A stretch of 64,000 nt of DNA from Pisolithus tinctorius (GCA_024663395.1 JANFAH010000011.1:186001-250000), one strand, 5' to 3'. Shown: positions 1 through 11,810, numbered from the stretch's first letter. Numbers and translations are program-made. Notes: generated by a model from the letters alone, not told the origin.

Positions 1-235
1 TACGATACCACACGCATTCTGCAAATGAAATGTACCCTACATTGCATCTTGATACAGTGTTGGGGTGAGTATGGGGGAGACGGAGAAGTAATACAGTATG
101 GGGCGAGCGTGTACTTAACGATCATACGACGCACTGGGACTGAGAGACAAGTACAACAGAGAAGACGACGAGCCGAGCAGAGATGCGACAATGGATTTAA
201 AAAAAAAACGGACATGATCGCGAAGGGTGGCTGGC

Positions 236-1949
236 CTAAGCAGTGGGGTCGGAAGACATTGAGCCGGAGCTGGCGCCACTCTTCATGAGCTCTGCGAGTT
301 GAATCTTGAGTCGAAGGGTTTCGGCCTCCCTCATGAAGGCGTTTTCTTCGGCATTCTTCAGCTCGATATCGAGCTTCCGGAGCTCCTGCTCCCTTTGATG
401 CTTATCCTCCACATCTTTCCACTGCATCCTGAGTTGCTCCTTCCTCAACTCGAGCTCCCGATCCTTCAGCATATACTGCATTTTCGCCAGGTACCGCACA
501 GTCTTACCAGAAGACGAGGATGCTAGTATCGACTCGGCCTCTTGACTCATGTCGATGACCTGGCTTTGAAGTTGAGACTTGTTGCGAGCGACTGGGAGAG
601 AACTTGCCTCCGTTGACGTTGTCTTGGATGATGAGGACCACAGGGTCCTCGTGACAGCCTTCCCCTTGCGGGAAGAGCTAGATGATGACAACGCAGAGGA
701 AATGATGCTTCCGGTGGAAGTGGGGGGACGAAGGTATGGCGATTGGCGGAATGCAGAGCGATTATCCGAGAAAGGTGTGCGAGACTTGCGAGGGAGGGAA
801 AATTGAGACCGCACCTCAGGAGTCAACGGCTGAGGATATGACTGCTGATTCATTAACAACGATCCATCAGTGATGTCCCAATAGAAACGCACCTGATCAC
901 CGTGAACCGACACCGAGTCCATGTTAACATCCTCTCCATCTCCAAAGCTGGGGTCCGTGCCTTCCAGATCAAAGATACTATCGGCAAATTCATCCCCCTC
1001 GTTCACGACTAGATCACCAACATGAGGCATCCTCTCGTCGACTTCACCATCCTCCAGATCTTGATCGCCGCGCATTTCCTCAGTCCCAGTATTCGAAGGG
1101 GTACCTTCATCCACCGGAGCGGTGGGTGACCCCACTCCCAAGTCTGAAGTCTTCTGCGTACCGGATGATTTATTTTGGACAATGGCTAAAAAATCTTCAG
1201 CACGATTTTTGTCTGGCTCGGAATTAATTGGGTCAGAGTCGAAGGAGGGGTTGCCCTGCCAGATGGAATGCAGATCGTCGTACCAGGGTAAAGTGTTGAG
1301 AACAGCTTCTGTAATCATACACATCAGCAACTGTAATCCCACTAGATAGATTGATAACTTACGATGGAGATTTGCGTAGCTTGCGTGACCAGGCATAATG
1401 CCTTCCCCTGATTGTTTAAAGCGTGCACGGCACTTGCGATATGATCCCTTCAGCCTAAATGACTGTTAAAAAATCACAAATAAAATATGAAAAGACTGAC
1501 GTAGTGATGCGGTTGCCTACGCTAACTTGGAACTTAGCAGGGCCCGCCATGTACATGTCCTTGTAGTAGGGATCATTCTTGAATACGACTTCAGCGATAA
1601 TTGCTTGAACTTCTTTCTTGTTATGGCCCACTGGCCCCTCGTCAGGTGAAGGTGGTGAGATGGTTGTGATCTTATCACTAAAAAGGATTCTCCGGTTTGC
1701 GGGATGGGTGAGCAACCAGTTGACGAGTATATCAGTACGAGGAACGTCCCAGTTGATGTTCTTCAGCTGAAGACCTTCTGTAGTAGGTGCGTCACCAGTA
1801 GTGGTGACAGCCCGCTGGCTGGATGAAGCCGGGTTCTTGCCCTTGGTTCCACCACGAGTAGATCTACCGCTTGATCCACGACCAGAGCCTGAATTCCCAG
1901 TGGGTCTGTCGGATCCTCCTCGATGGGCTTGTTCACTTGAAGACGCCAT
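236..1949 (-). CDS. SANT/Myb-like protein with coiled-coil tail, 3 exons
   Basis: I join three exons on the minus strand: 1949-1501, 1454-1363 and 1308-236, with introns of 46 and 54 bp that have GT..AG ends. The spliced frame stays open for 537 codons. Residues 1-60 are Ser/Gly/Thr-rich and look disordered. Residues about 65-200 form a compact helical block (NWDVPRTDILVNWLLTHP; LKGSYRKCRARFKQSGEGI; LPWYDDLHSIW) of the kind seen in basidiomycete transposon-associated SANT/Myb-like proteins. An acidic linker follows, then a Ser/Arg-rich stretch, and a charged coiled coil at about 460-520 rich in Glu, Arg, Lys and Gln. DNA binding is inferred from resemblance. No transposase lies beside it in the window. 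The start is the first ATG in the spliced frame; a 5' UTR exon is possible. Confidence 0.68.
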
Positions 1950-2107
1950 GGGCTGACCTGAGATTGCTTGCAGGCGAGCAGAGCGCCAAATGCATGGTCA
2001 TAGAGGAGACATAACTTTTCAAACTCCGCAAGGCCAATGCCAGTTGCAGATGCCATTCCAGAACAATTCCAGAGCGCTTCCAGCGCCACCTTGAGCGCCA
2101 CTATTAC

Positions 2108-4861
2108 AATGATATGTAATGACAAGTCTGGGCATCTCTTGTCCTTCAGCATCACGCGATGTTCTACTAAAAAACTCGATCCAACTGGCTCGACCGAAGA
2201 AGTTGGTAGTCAGCTCAAATGCAAGCCGAAGCACCCTAGAGGCGTATGACTAATTTGACTTCAGCTTGAGTGATATCCGCGGGGTATCTTGTTTCGGCAA
2301 CGACTGCGAGACTCGCCACTTGATGGGTTCAGTCAGACTCTCATACACATTGAGGTCCGACGTTCGTGATCTCGTAGCCTAGCAGGACGACAGACGTTCC
2401 AGCCTGCAACCAGCGCAGGACCTCAGTTGGGGGGGGGGAGAAGTAATGCCGCCGTTATGAGTGAGGCAAATCTCAGATTTGTAGCTTGTTGGCCTCCCCA
2501 AGTCGGCCGCTGCGATGCCCGACTTGGTGAGGCAACAATCCCTAAATCAAGGTTCTACCTCGATGATCAAAAACTAAAGGACGTTTAGCGATGCAAGACA
2601 CGGAGGCAGCCGAGGCTGAGTACGTTACAAGAGTGAGCAGCCTACTCCACGCCTGCTCGACTTTTCCCGACTCATCGGATCCAGCTGCGTTACCCCAAAC
2701 TCCGGGACTAGTTGAAAGAACACTCGAGAAGAACACTCCGGAGGCGCCAACTATTTCGTGCCGGGAAGGCGGTGATTGTCATCAGGTTAGGTTTGGGAGC
2801 TGCTAACGCTTGTGGGATAGGAGGAACGACCGTCTTCGTTCGACTCTTGGATCTGCGTAGGTCGAGTTACCGGTGCTAGTGTCCCTGCCATGCCCCCTCC
2901 CTCTCCCCCCACATCTTATTAAGCCGGCGAGTAGCCAATGCATGCACAGGCCCAGGTTAGCGGGCATGATGAGACTCGCCAGTAGTCAGGAGAATGACTA
3001 GACACCGCAAGTAACCTTACCACTGTGCGATCTAGCCTACTGTCTGAAGGCTGTTGCAGGTCGTGCGCCTGTGACATGATTTCTTGAGATATAATTGGCG
3101 GATCACATACGACTTTTTTTTTGGCTCATATAATTATATCAGCCTGAGAGGCTGGCATGCGTACGAAAGGTTCAAGTCCTAGCCACGGGATTAACAAAAA
3201 AAAGCTAAGATGATCGCTTGAAGTTACAGTTATTGGCAACTCACCGGTACCTCGTAGTTCCAATCACGTTGTAAAAGTTGGACGACGGTTGGGTGAGGTT
3301 ACATGATGACTGCGCGAGGAGAACTGAACAGCCTTCCAAATGAAGTGGCTCGGGTCGGGCCCGCCGCCTTGTTGCAAATTCCTGACGTCGTCTTTGTACA
3401 ACCTGCATCCTATTGCGGTGTGATTCCAATCCTGCTGGTAAAGGTAAGAAACGAGCCTTAGCGCGCGCCCGATAGTACTTGATCCGCTTTCGCACTTCGC
3501 TTTCGACCCCATTCTCGGTCTCAGTTCGGCCGTCCTCCCGGTTCAAATGGGAATACGACGATGAAGAGGTTACTGTACAAGAACTATTTACGTTTTGTTG
3601 CGGGCATCATGGTCGACAACGTCACCCAATGCAGGGCAGTCCAACTTGAAGGGTGGTCTCAGTTCATGCACTTCACAGTGCCCATCCTCATCAGTATAGC
3701 TACGTGCGGCGCGCACGGAGTGACGACTCCTTGACGCGATGGAACGTTTGGACCACTCTTAGTTGGACAAAGCTTATCTATCTCTATTCAAGTCGTCGGC
3801 CTACAAGCTAGGCTTGTACAATATACTGGTACTCTTCTGAGGATCTTCCAACCATTCTTCCCTTGTCTCTGAGCCTGAAAGTATCATCAGGTAAGGGATC
3901 CCAACACGTGCGAGCCCTAGTACGAATGCATATGACACGCGTCTTACAAAGAAATTGCTTGATCACGCGGTGAGCGGTCTTCGTTTGATGGGCCATCTGA
4001 CGTTTCATCACAGACAGCCACCCGGAGGATCGGTCACAGTGATAGCCAGTCTCGTCCGTGGAATGACACATGTGTACTACATTCCGTAGTGGAGACCCAG
4101 AACCTCTGAACATAAAACTCTCCTCAGTGCTAAACCTGACAGAGCACATATATTCTGCTGACGCCACTTATTGCCTCTCGCCGTACGTTGATGGCTACTT
4201 CGAACTGTGCAGGACGACTGACCTAGGGGCTTACTGGTGATGGTTCATCTGGCATTTCCAGATAATAAATGGCTTCTGCCGTATCAATGCGTCTCGTGCT
4301 GATGGCCTTACGCCAAGCAATTGTTCGGTTTCTCAATTGGCCCGAGAAAATAGAAGGCACACTATCACCGTGCCTGGCTTGCAAAACAACAAGGCGATGT
4401 TAACAACGATATGTTGATGAAAGAATGAGATGGCAAAACAACAGGAAGTTGGATGGGGCCCTCAAGATCAAGTGCTTTTGTTTCAGCAGATTCCGCCCAC
4501 CTGCTCTACTACCCTGGCATGCAGCGAGTTTCGTATATGGGCACGGTACGTACGGACATCCGGTGCCGTTGTTCTGCTTTACGTTGAGCGTTGTATTTTA
4601 GCCTTATCGGACATCATAGGTGGGAATATCAGTCTCCAAATGTGCAGAGGGCTGACTACATGGATACAATTCAGTACGCTTGCCAATCGAGTGGCGTACC
4701 GATTCCTCTCGCGTTTATAATGGGCCCTTGAATACTCGAGGCTGATCAAAACTTCCTTCGTAGGTCTTCTCTTCATTCGTTAGGTGCAAAGGTCCCGCAA
4801 CAACTTGGAAAGCGGTTCGTCGCCGTCGGTGCTCTGTGACATACAGTTCAATATCGCCGTC
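2108..4861 (+). other. U1: conserved upstream block of A1, no gene recognised
   Basis: About 2.75 kb without a convincing reading frame. It is nearly the same as U3 (18770-21379) and more distantly related to U2, U4 and U5. Landmarks are a G run at 2429-2437, a tRNA-like B-box in a short AT-rich tract near 3120-3185, and a block at 3755-3990 that aligns with the open 90-codon block of U2, U4 and U5 but is broken here. A TATA-like box lies at 4714-4720. Confidence 0.55.
4714..4720 (+). promoter_or_regulatory. TATA-like box upstream of A1
   Basis: TTTATAA about 142 bp before the ATG of A1. The same box, followed by a GGCCC core, precedes A2 (21230), A3 (13448) and A4 (58802) at a similar distance, which suggests a shared core promoter. 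Confidence 0.5.
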
Positions 4862-6220
4862 ATGTACATTCCCCCGCTCTCCAACGTCATCCAAGCTATG
4901 CCGCGTGCAATGGTCACTGGTTATACCCCGCTTGAAAACACCAGGTTTATCTTGAATAGCACCGGAGTAGCTGGTCTCTTTGGCGGCGAAGAGGCCGTCG
5001 CGTCCATAGCTCTGGTTCACGTCTTCGAAGGGAGGAAATGGTTTGGCTGGTATAACTCCCCTGGGTCCTACATTATGGGGATGCGTTTTAGCCGCCTGGC
5101 CCGTTCGGCTGTTCCTTCATTATCCCGAGATAAGCGGGAACATGTACAGACCGATTTGGCCTCCCTATTCGAGTACCATGGCCAGAAAGGGCCCAAGTTC
5201 AGAGCTGTTCACTCTGGAACCACTTTCCAGGAGACGAGTCATCTGGCTGCTCTATTCATGAAGGAGTGTACAGAGTTGCACGCCGTCCCGATCGAAGGCA
5301 GGGAAACTCAGCCTGTCAGCGTCACCATCGCCAACCTCCATCACGTCCCCCACCATGAGGAATGTCCTACGTTGCATAGGCGTCGTGCTCCTTTCTACGC
5401 TAGCGTACCCATCCTTGTCAGCATGGGCACGTGTGTAGCGTGCGGCTGGTATCACGATTGGTTCTCCTTCATTGTGATCCTGTTCGGCATCATCGTCAGC
5501 GGCATATCGTGCCTTGTAATCGGCTCGGGGACGTTCCGCTTTACGCATCCAGAGCCAGCGCCAGGCTCGCCTCCGGGGGATGGTATCTTAGGATGTGAAG
5601 ATGGGGTTGTCCTGTTGAAAGGCCAAGAGGGAGCTGTCAACGCAGTTACGAGGGGAAGGTTCTCGCTGCTTTTCAAATGCACAGACGCTCGCCGGAGCGT
5701 CAAACTCATTCGGATGTGCTCTATCATTCTTGTGATTCAGGCCATCGCACAGCTGATCCTGGTCCCTCAGAGTTCACTCTTTGGGCAATTCATGTTCGTG
5801 GTGTCTGTGGCAGTCTCTTGGTTGTACAACCTATGGCTGTGGTCCATCGATAAGGAGAAAGTTCAGAGGGATCTTCTGATGAAAGTCCTCGACAAACCGC
5901 ACCTTACCAAGTACATTCTGGGCACCCGCACCAGCATGATGACATTCGTTCTCTTAGCTTTGGATCTGGACAATCCCGAAGAGGTCATAAATTTCCTTCT
6001 TCCTGCAAACACCAGGGCCTGGCAAATATGGAAGGCAGCCATCATTAAGCGACTTAGGAATCACGAAAAACTCAAGTTCGATACCTCGGACTGGGACGAT
6101 TCGTCCCTGTCGAACCAGGAGCGGCAGATGTTGGAGACGCTCTTCAGGGATGCCCAGCATGCGTATGAGGGCTTTCAACTGCACAGGGAACAAATTCTTC
6201 CCTGTTCGAAGATGCCATAG
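4862..6220 (+). CDS. A1: four-TM protein of the tandem family, subgroup A
   Basis: Single-exon gene for 452 aa. An in-frame ATG also exists at 4784, but the start at 4862 (MYIPPLSN) is shared with A2 and A4. Residues 1-175 are soluble and hold the family's best conserved motifs: FGGEEAVASIA at 40-50, KWFGWYNSPGSY at 59-70 and GPKFRAVHSGT at 110-120. Hydrophobic segments lie at about 178-197, 200-222, 284-302 and 306-327. Between the second and third is a Pro/Gly-rich linker (PEPAPGSPPGDGILG) followed by AVNAVTRGRF. The C-terminal 120 residues are charged and helical. No enzyme or transporter signature is visible and I do not recognise the function. It sits upstream of a DUF6534 membrane-protein gene in every full module. 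Confidence 0.85.
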   Translation: MYIPPLSNVIQAMPRAMVTGYTPLENTRFILNSTGVAGLFGGEEAVASIALVHVFEGRKWFGWYNSPGSYIMGMRFSRLARSAVPSLSRDKREHVQTDLASLFEYHGQKGPKFRAVHSGTTFQETSHLAALFMKECTELHAVPIEGRETQPVSVTIANLHHVPHHEECPTLHRRRAPFYASVPILVSMGTCVACGWYHDWFSFIVILFGIIVSGISCLVIGSGTFRFTHPEPAPGSPPGDGILGCEDGVVLLKGQEGAVNAVTRGRFSLLFKCTDARRSVKLIRMCSIILVIQAIAQLILVPQSSLFGQFMFVVSVAVSWLYNLWLWSIDKEKVQRDLLMKVLDKPHLTKYILGTRTSMMTFVLLALDLDNPEEVINFLLPANTRAWQIWKAAIIKRLRNHEKLKFDTSDWDDSSLSNQERQMLETLFRDAQHAYEGFQLHREQILPCSKMP

Positions 6221-6968
6221 GCCCGTAACGGGTTATCCCACTAGCTTCCATGAATTCTGTTTACGGTAGTACTTTGTTCCCTGCAACAACTCACATAGAT
6301 CACTCATTCGAACGCAGACCAGTTTTCCACACGAGGATGAATGTGAATAACTGATCAGTTCAATTTGAACATGGCGTCCGGAAACATTACCGGAATTACC
6401 TCCGCACCGAACATCTGACCCCAGCTGACTCATTAGGTCGCCAAGCGGCAACTAGTAGCACCGTATTCCTCCACCGATCCCATTGAAATCACAGCTACAT
6501 ACATGCATGCTTTCCTTCATACCGAGGCGGCGTCGAGTCATCGACGTACCCATACTGGGCGGAAAGCATTGACCCTATGGACGGCAAGTACAGTTTATAA
6601 TCGTGGGTGGTGATAAATTACAAGCAGCCATGATATTAACCGAACCTGGCTGACTGCCCATCTTCTCCTCGTATGAAAGCAGGCTATTGTATGTGAATGT
6701 TGCAAGAGGAGTCAAATAAAAGGTACTGCTAAGGAGAGCTTGTCTATCGGTTCTGGTAAAAATCCTGTTCTCCCCTGCACCAGTCGGCCCGCAATCCAGC
6801 CACACTGGCTGTAGCTGCCACGCTGACACAACTCGCCAGCGCTATCAGTCTATTACTTAATGCGCATGCACTGCGGAATCTGAACCCATGGCACATCTTT
6901 ATAAGCAGCCATGACTATTGTGATGATGACTCTGTGGGGCTCCACAGACACCAGACTGAGGATCATCC
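6221..6968. other. A1-D1 spacer
   Basis: About 750 bp with no supported gene. It aligns with the A2-D2 spacer (22739-23368), which lacks about 100 bp present here, and with the A4-D3 spacer (60315-61190). Confidence 0.5.
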
Positions 6969-8538
6969 ATGGCAGACTATATGTCTTCGCAGTTGGGACC
7001 CTTACTCATTGCGCTCGTGCTTTCCGGCATCTTATGTGGATGTGCACTGGTGCAGACCTACATGTACTGTAAGCCGTTTCCAAAAGACAGCTGGAAACTC
7101 AGGACTCTGGTACGTTACCTACGGATCTCGTTTAACGACTCAAGTTCCTCAAGTTCCGCCGACTCGCTCCTCGTCTCACGGGCTCAAGGTCGCATTTGAG
7201 ATGTATGGAATACTAATTCATGCTGTTACCCAACATCTGTCTGACCAAGCTCGAAGGACCTTCCAAACCATACACTTGGCATTCCTCCTCCTGGGCGTGT
7301 GGCAGACGGTGATGACCGACTATGCTCAGCGCCCACAAATACTCGTTGTTGCAATAACCGCCATTATTAGTACAGTGTTCGGCGGACTTATTGCATTCTG
7401 TACATAGGTATACCATCCAGTCGTGAATCAAAACCCACAGATTAAACTTCCATTGTTTCTGTCAGGCCTTTTTTGTGTTCAGGCTATACACTTTCTCACA
7501 CAAGAAAGCCCTTCCCATCTTCTGTTCCTTCCTTGTCATAACTCAATTCATTTTCACCCTGGTGGTTAGCATTTCTACAGTCGTGGCCGGGGAACTCTCG
7601 CAACAGCCGTGGCAATGGTTTATCGTATCCGCACTATTCATCACAATATGTGCTGATACAACCATTGTGGTGTCGATGAGCTACTACTTGAAGGCAAATG
7701 AGACAGGCTTTTGTCGGTAAGTAATCAATGAAAGGATGTGAATTACTCTGTCTAATGCTGGCCCTGTCTCACAAGAACTTCACGTGTGATAGATCGGATG
7801 GTTCTCTACATCATGGGTGAGAACTGCCAGGACGGTCCTGATTCGCTGATTGCTTACCTGACGGGCATAATAACCAGGTGAGGGACATCTCACTAGCATA
7901 ACAATCGTTTTAACCAAGTCTCTTGCAAGTATATCTGCACTTGCTTCTGGCATATCTGTACGTTAAATCTAACATCACCCAATAAATTCTGAAGCTGCTC
8001 TGCAGTTCATGGTCATGCCTGATGCCTGTATGTCTCGTTTACACAAATTTCTATTTGACATCTTCATCGCAAACATTTGCAGATATTTGGCTGGGATCCT
8101 TCATCGTCGGGTCTGGCTATAAGTTTACCATTGCAATCTTGGCAGTTTGTTTCACATGTGATTGGTGCTGATGTCATGCTACTCCAGTGTACACCAACTC
8201 ATTGTTAGCAGCGTGTGTACTCCGTGTTCCTCTGTGTTCTAATCCACATTTCAATTAATCTTTCTGTGGACAGACTGAATGCCCGTGCTAAATTCTCTCA
8301 CGAACTGCAGCACCCAGGGTCAGGAGATGGTTTAGAAGTGTCGTTAAGTAGACTTGTCGTACAAGACCACCAAACAACTGGTCAAGGACAGGTGAATTTT
8401 CAGCGTATCATCACGGAGGAAACCACATGTATTGACATATTGGATCAGACGATTGTTTGCACTGCTCGCAAGGAAACCCTGGAGGCTGATAATGAGGAGT
8501 GTGAGGAGTTCGAACGTGTCTCTAGACCTTGGATGTAG
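6969..8538 (+). pseudogene. D1: DUF6534 membrane protein, inactivated copy
   Basis: Homologue of the intact D2 gene with the same exon layout: exon 1 6969-7109, exon 2 7189-7407, exon 3 7466-7716, exon 4 7776-7816, last exon 8274-8538. Three independent lesions are visible against D2. The last codon of exon 2 is TAG at 7405-7407 where D2 has CAG. A deletion near 7856 removes the acceptor of the 19-nt exon 5. The donor after the exon encoding GSFIVGSG reads AT instead of GT. The residual protein has the short N-terminal helix (LLIALVLSGILCGCALVQTY) and the helices encoded by exons 2 and 3. It lies between A1 and B1, as D2 lies between A2 and B2. Confidence 0.8.
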
Positions 8539-9302
8539 AAGATTTTCATTCCGAACAGCATGGCAACATTTACATCCGTGCCAATCTTGGCAAAACCAAA
8601 TTTGAAATATAGCCAGTCCCTTTTCCCATTCTTCAGAATTTTCTATCTTCTTCGACTTTGTGCTTTACTTAGGTATTCGATTTCGGCCTAAACAAATAGT
8701 CATCCATGTCGTACTGCGGGTCGAGAAAGTCGGATTTCGCTTGTTTTGGGCCCACAGCTCATTCATACACACTAGTTTACTTCTGACCTGTGCATGTAAA
8801 ATCCGATTCCGAATACCAAGGTGCTGCACGGCATCGCTCTTGGTCCATGACGACATTATAGCAGCTGGCGGTCAAGAACATGCTGTGGTTGGGGGGCTTT
8901 GGTTGAGTATTGTACAGCAAGCACAGGAGTGGACTGTCACATGGCGGTAAGATCCGTGATACGTTTACTGATCAACTACCTACAGGTGCTAGTAGTATGT
9001 GCCAATGTTACAACTTCCTTCGTAGTTGAACATTCAACACTGATGCCCTCTAGACCGGGACGTGTTTTTCCTGCGTGAAAAGTTACTTCGAACTTATACA
9101 AGGATTACGAGAAGACTCAATCACACGATATACCGCCACAGTTGGCCAGCAACACGTGGGGGCTCGCACAGCACTTGTTTACCGTCTTGGCTTGTGCCAG
9201 CGCGCGATGGGATAAAGGCCAACTTCTGCTGGGGCCGATCGACTAAAGATTCAAGGTGGACACCACTCCCTCCGTACCTGTCATCCGCACATCGTTAACC
9301 TA
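8539..9302. other. D1-B1 spacer
   Basis: About 760 bp with no supported gene; collinear with 24943-25712. Its last ~280 bp recur a third time before B3 (38010-38284). Confidence 0.5.
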
Positions 9303-10664
9303 ATGCCTGCCATTTGGTCTCGAGCATTGGATGCGGGTCCCACTCCGCTCAGACATGTTGATTTCATCCTCAATAGCGCCGCAGTGGCTGGTCTCTTAGG
9401 TGGCGAAGAGGCCCTTACGTCCATGGCAGCTGTTCACGTCTTCGGTGGAAAGACATGGCTGGGGTGGTACAATTCCCCTGGTTCATACACTATGGGTCTA
9501 CGCTTCATGCAACTCGCTCAATCAGCGGTCCCTGCATATGATGATGGCGAGGTGCAGGCCGATCTGGCAACGCTGTTCGAGTACAACGGTTGGAAGGGAC
9601 CCAAGTTTATAGCTGTCCATTCTGGAACTATCATGCAAGACACGGGTCATATCGCGGCTTTGTTGATGAAAGAATGCGCAGAACTAGGAGCAGCTGCCGT
9701 GGCGGGGGGCAGAAAGACACAATCTTTTGGCGTTACTATTGCAAGGCTCCCTGATCCGCCCGAGCCCAATGTAAAGGTCCAGTCCCCCAGACCCTACGTC
9801 GTCTTCTTTGCCAGCATACCGATTCTCGTCAGCGTCTCTACCTGTGCCCTCTCCGCTGCGTACCGCGACTGGTACGGCTTCGCCATCATTTTATTTGGTA
9901 TCATTGCCAACGGATTTGCATCTACGGTGATCGGTTTCGGTAAATTCCAGTTCACCCATCCAGAACCTGCACCTGGTTCGCCTCCTGGAGACGGCATTCT
10001 TGGTTGTGACGAGGGCATTGTTTTGTTAAAAGGAGCGGAGGGAGCCGTCAATGCGGTTACGCGGGGAAGGTTCTTCTTACTCTTCGAGTCCAAGGATGCT
10101 TCCCGAAACCTGAGGATCTGTTCTATCCTTCTCATCACTCAGTCTCTTGTGATGTTGATCCTCATATCACAGAGTTCATTCTTTGGCCAATTGATGTTCG
10201 TCATTTCTTTGGCCACCTCTTGGGGATACAACCTGTGGCTCTGGACCTTTGACAAGGAGAAAATCCAGCGCGAAATATTGCGCAAGGTCCTCGGGGAACC
10301 GGTCCTCACCAAATTTGTTCTCAAGACTCGCACTAGCATGCTCGTCTTCGTCGCCCTCGCGCTAAACTTGACGGACGTTAAAGAGATCACGAAGGTTTTC
10401 CTGGTTCCCGACACTTCAGTGTGGGATAAGTGGAAGGAGATTGTGATCGAGCGTCTCAAGAATCAGCGAAATCTTGAATTCAAGGATGCGGATTGGAAGT
10501 GTGACGGTTTCTCTGAGGGACAAAAATCCTTATTGAAGACGCTTCTTGAGGATGCCACGGTGGCATACGAACTTTTCGAGGAGCACAAGGGGAAGATTGC
10601 TGTTGACAAGGGGGTTGTTGGTAACGAGGAGACTGTTGCTAGCGAGAAGGAGGCTGCTGGCTGA
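9303..10664 (+). CDS. B1: four-TM protein of the tandem family, subgroup B
   Basis: Single-exon gene for 453 aa with its start (MPAIWSRALDAG) conserved in B2 and B3. It has the same architecture as A1: LLGGEEALTSMAAVHVFGG, KTWLGWYNSPGSY and GPKFIAVHSGT in the soluble N-terminal part, membrane segments at about 165-187 and 191-212, the linker THPEPAPGSPPGDGILG, then two further membrane segments near 275-320. Subgroup B differs in a variable spacer (PDPPEPNVKVQSP) before the first membrane segment and an acidic Glu/Val/Ala tail (VGNEETVASEKEAAG). It is the only intact B copy of three. Function unknown. Confidence 0.85.
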   Translation: MPAIWSRALDAGPTPLRHVDFILNSAAVAGLLGGEEALTSMAAVHVFGGKTWLGWYNSPGSYTMGLRFMQLAQSAVPAYDDGEVQADLATLFEYNGWKGPKFIAVHSGTIMQDTGHIAALLMKECAELGAAAVAGGRKTQSFGVTIARLPDPPEPNVKVQSPRPYVVFFASIPILVSVSTCALSAAYRDWYGFAIILFGIIANGFASTVIGFGKFQFTHPEPAPGSPPGDGILGCDEGIVLLKGAEGAVNAVTRGRFFLLFESKDASRNLRICSILLITQSLVMLILISQSSFFGQLMFVISLATSWGYNLWLWTFDKEKIQREILRKVLGEPVLTKFVLKTRTSMLVFVALALNLTDVKEITKVFLVPDTSVWDKWKEIVIERLKNQRNLEFKDADWKCDGFSEGQKSLLKTLLEDATVAYELFEEHKGKIAVDKGVVGNEETVASEKEAAG

Positions 10665-10866
10665 GCGTCACAACAGCGCATGAATAGGCATTCCATGATA
10701 TCCAATAACAATCATACTCGCACGGCTTGTTTCTTATTGGCATGAGCATATATATACCTGGTAGAATAGTAGTAGTCATGTCTTCTTGCTGACGCTTTGC
10801 TGTCCTTGTCTTATTGCTATCTCGTCGCTTGTCTCATCGAATTACTACAGCTTACACTCATACGTA

Positions 10867-11770
10867 TCTGATGCAATGATTCATTATCTGACCCGACAAG
10901 TGACTATCCTCGCATACCAAGCTCTTTTGCCCTTCGCAAATTATGTCATACCACCGCGCAGAGCGCACCAGCTTCTCCAGCTTGTACCGCAGGAGCGTTG
11001 TCGTACAATAGCAAGCGCAGCTCGTCCTTTGGAATGCAGGCAAGAGTATCCGTAAGCGATCAACCAAAACAGAGACCAGCACATGCGACCCCACCGCATT
11101 GTGAGACTCCGAGCAGCGAGCTACCTCGCGAACACGTTCTGGTCCATCAAGACCCAGCCCCGCTAAACATGATCCTAGATTCGGGCGGCCGTCTATGGCT
11201 TGTTGACTGGGGTCATTCGAGCTTCTATCCGGCTTTCATGGAGTACTTGGAAATGGAGGAACCTGAGCGGGCGATGCCGTGCGGAGAGCAGACGTTGCGG
11301 GAGGTGCAGGTAGTTGGATGGCCGCGCCTTCACGCGTCACGAGCCACCAATTGGGATAGTCGCAGAAAAGAGAAGGCAAAGCGTGTGGTGCGGGCCCGTT
11401 GATCCCTTGAAACCACTCCGAGTGAACCAGGTCGGGAGTTAACCTTCATTCTTCTGCGAAGTGACTGTGCGCAGAGTAGATACGAACGACCTGAGCTCTC
11501 AGGCGATGTGGATGGTAGTCTATGGACTGAGACGTAGCCATAGCTACTCCATGGTCTCACCACGTATACGTTTCATGAAGATAAGACGATCCTCTTCTGG
11601 ACGAGGTACTATACGGCATATGGCGGACACATTTACACCGACTGAGCGTTCCTTCTCAATCGCGTCGATCCTCAGGCCACAGAGCCGACTTTGCCACCAG
11701 GTTATGTGGTGCGCGTCGAGGTGAGAGTAATAGGTGACTGGTCAACGTGATATGCGACTTCTTCGTCAGT
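10867..11770. repeat. X1: repeat block downstream of B1
   Basis: This block is found again at 35111-36440 (X2) and 39440-41147 (X3). It contains the broken APH-like kinase described separately. X1 lacks most of the unknown-gene fragment kept by X2 and X3. Confidence 0.75.
11113..11730 (-). pseudogene. APH-like phosphotransferase relic (X1), C-lobe inverted
   Basis: Read on the minus strand, 11730-11292 gives the N-lobe and middle of a fungal aminoglycoside-phosphotransferase-fold protein (PEEDRLIFMKRIRGETME and NWWLV), with stops and a frameshift. The C-lobe piece, with the catalytic loop HQDPAPLNM (HxDxxxxN) and the DWG motif, is on the plus strand at about 11124-11283, opposite to the rest. 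In X3 the same two pieces are collinear on the minus strand, so about 160 bp has been inverted here. Non-functional. Confidence 0.72.
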
Positions 11771-11810
11771 ACAGGTGTCGAGCAAGGTTTCGTTGAGCTG
11801 AGTTTGACAT

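Larger units (their letters stand above)
2108..10866. repeat. Segmental duplication, copy 1 (U1-A1-D1-B1)
   Basis: This stretch aligns collinearly with 18770-27286: A1 with A2, D1 with D2, B1 with B2, and all spacers between them. Identity starts abruptly, at the same spacer sequence, near 2108 and 18770. The left edge abuts the 5' side of the SANT-like gene; the other copy abuts the 3' flank of C2. Beyond B1 the similarity continues through 10867-13440, matched by 35111-37990 on the far side of the Helitron. Confidence 0.9.

Noticed and set aside
3120..3195. tRNA-like B box (GGTTCAAGTCC) in U1, also near 19740 in U3
   Set aside because: The flanks do not fold: no matching 5' acceptor strand and the T-stem has mismatches. 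At most an old tRNA-derived fragment.
4784..4861. Upstream ATG extending A1 by 26 residues
   Set aside because: A2 and A4 share the start at the position of 4862 and the extension is not kept in them.
9062..9298. Arg-rich 78-codon frame before B1
   Set aside because: The equivalent frame before B2 is shortened and before B3 is shifted; it is spacer DNA.
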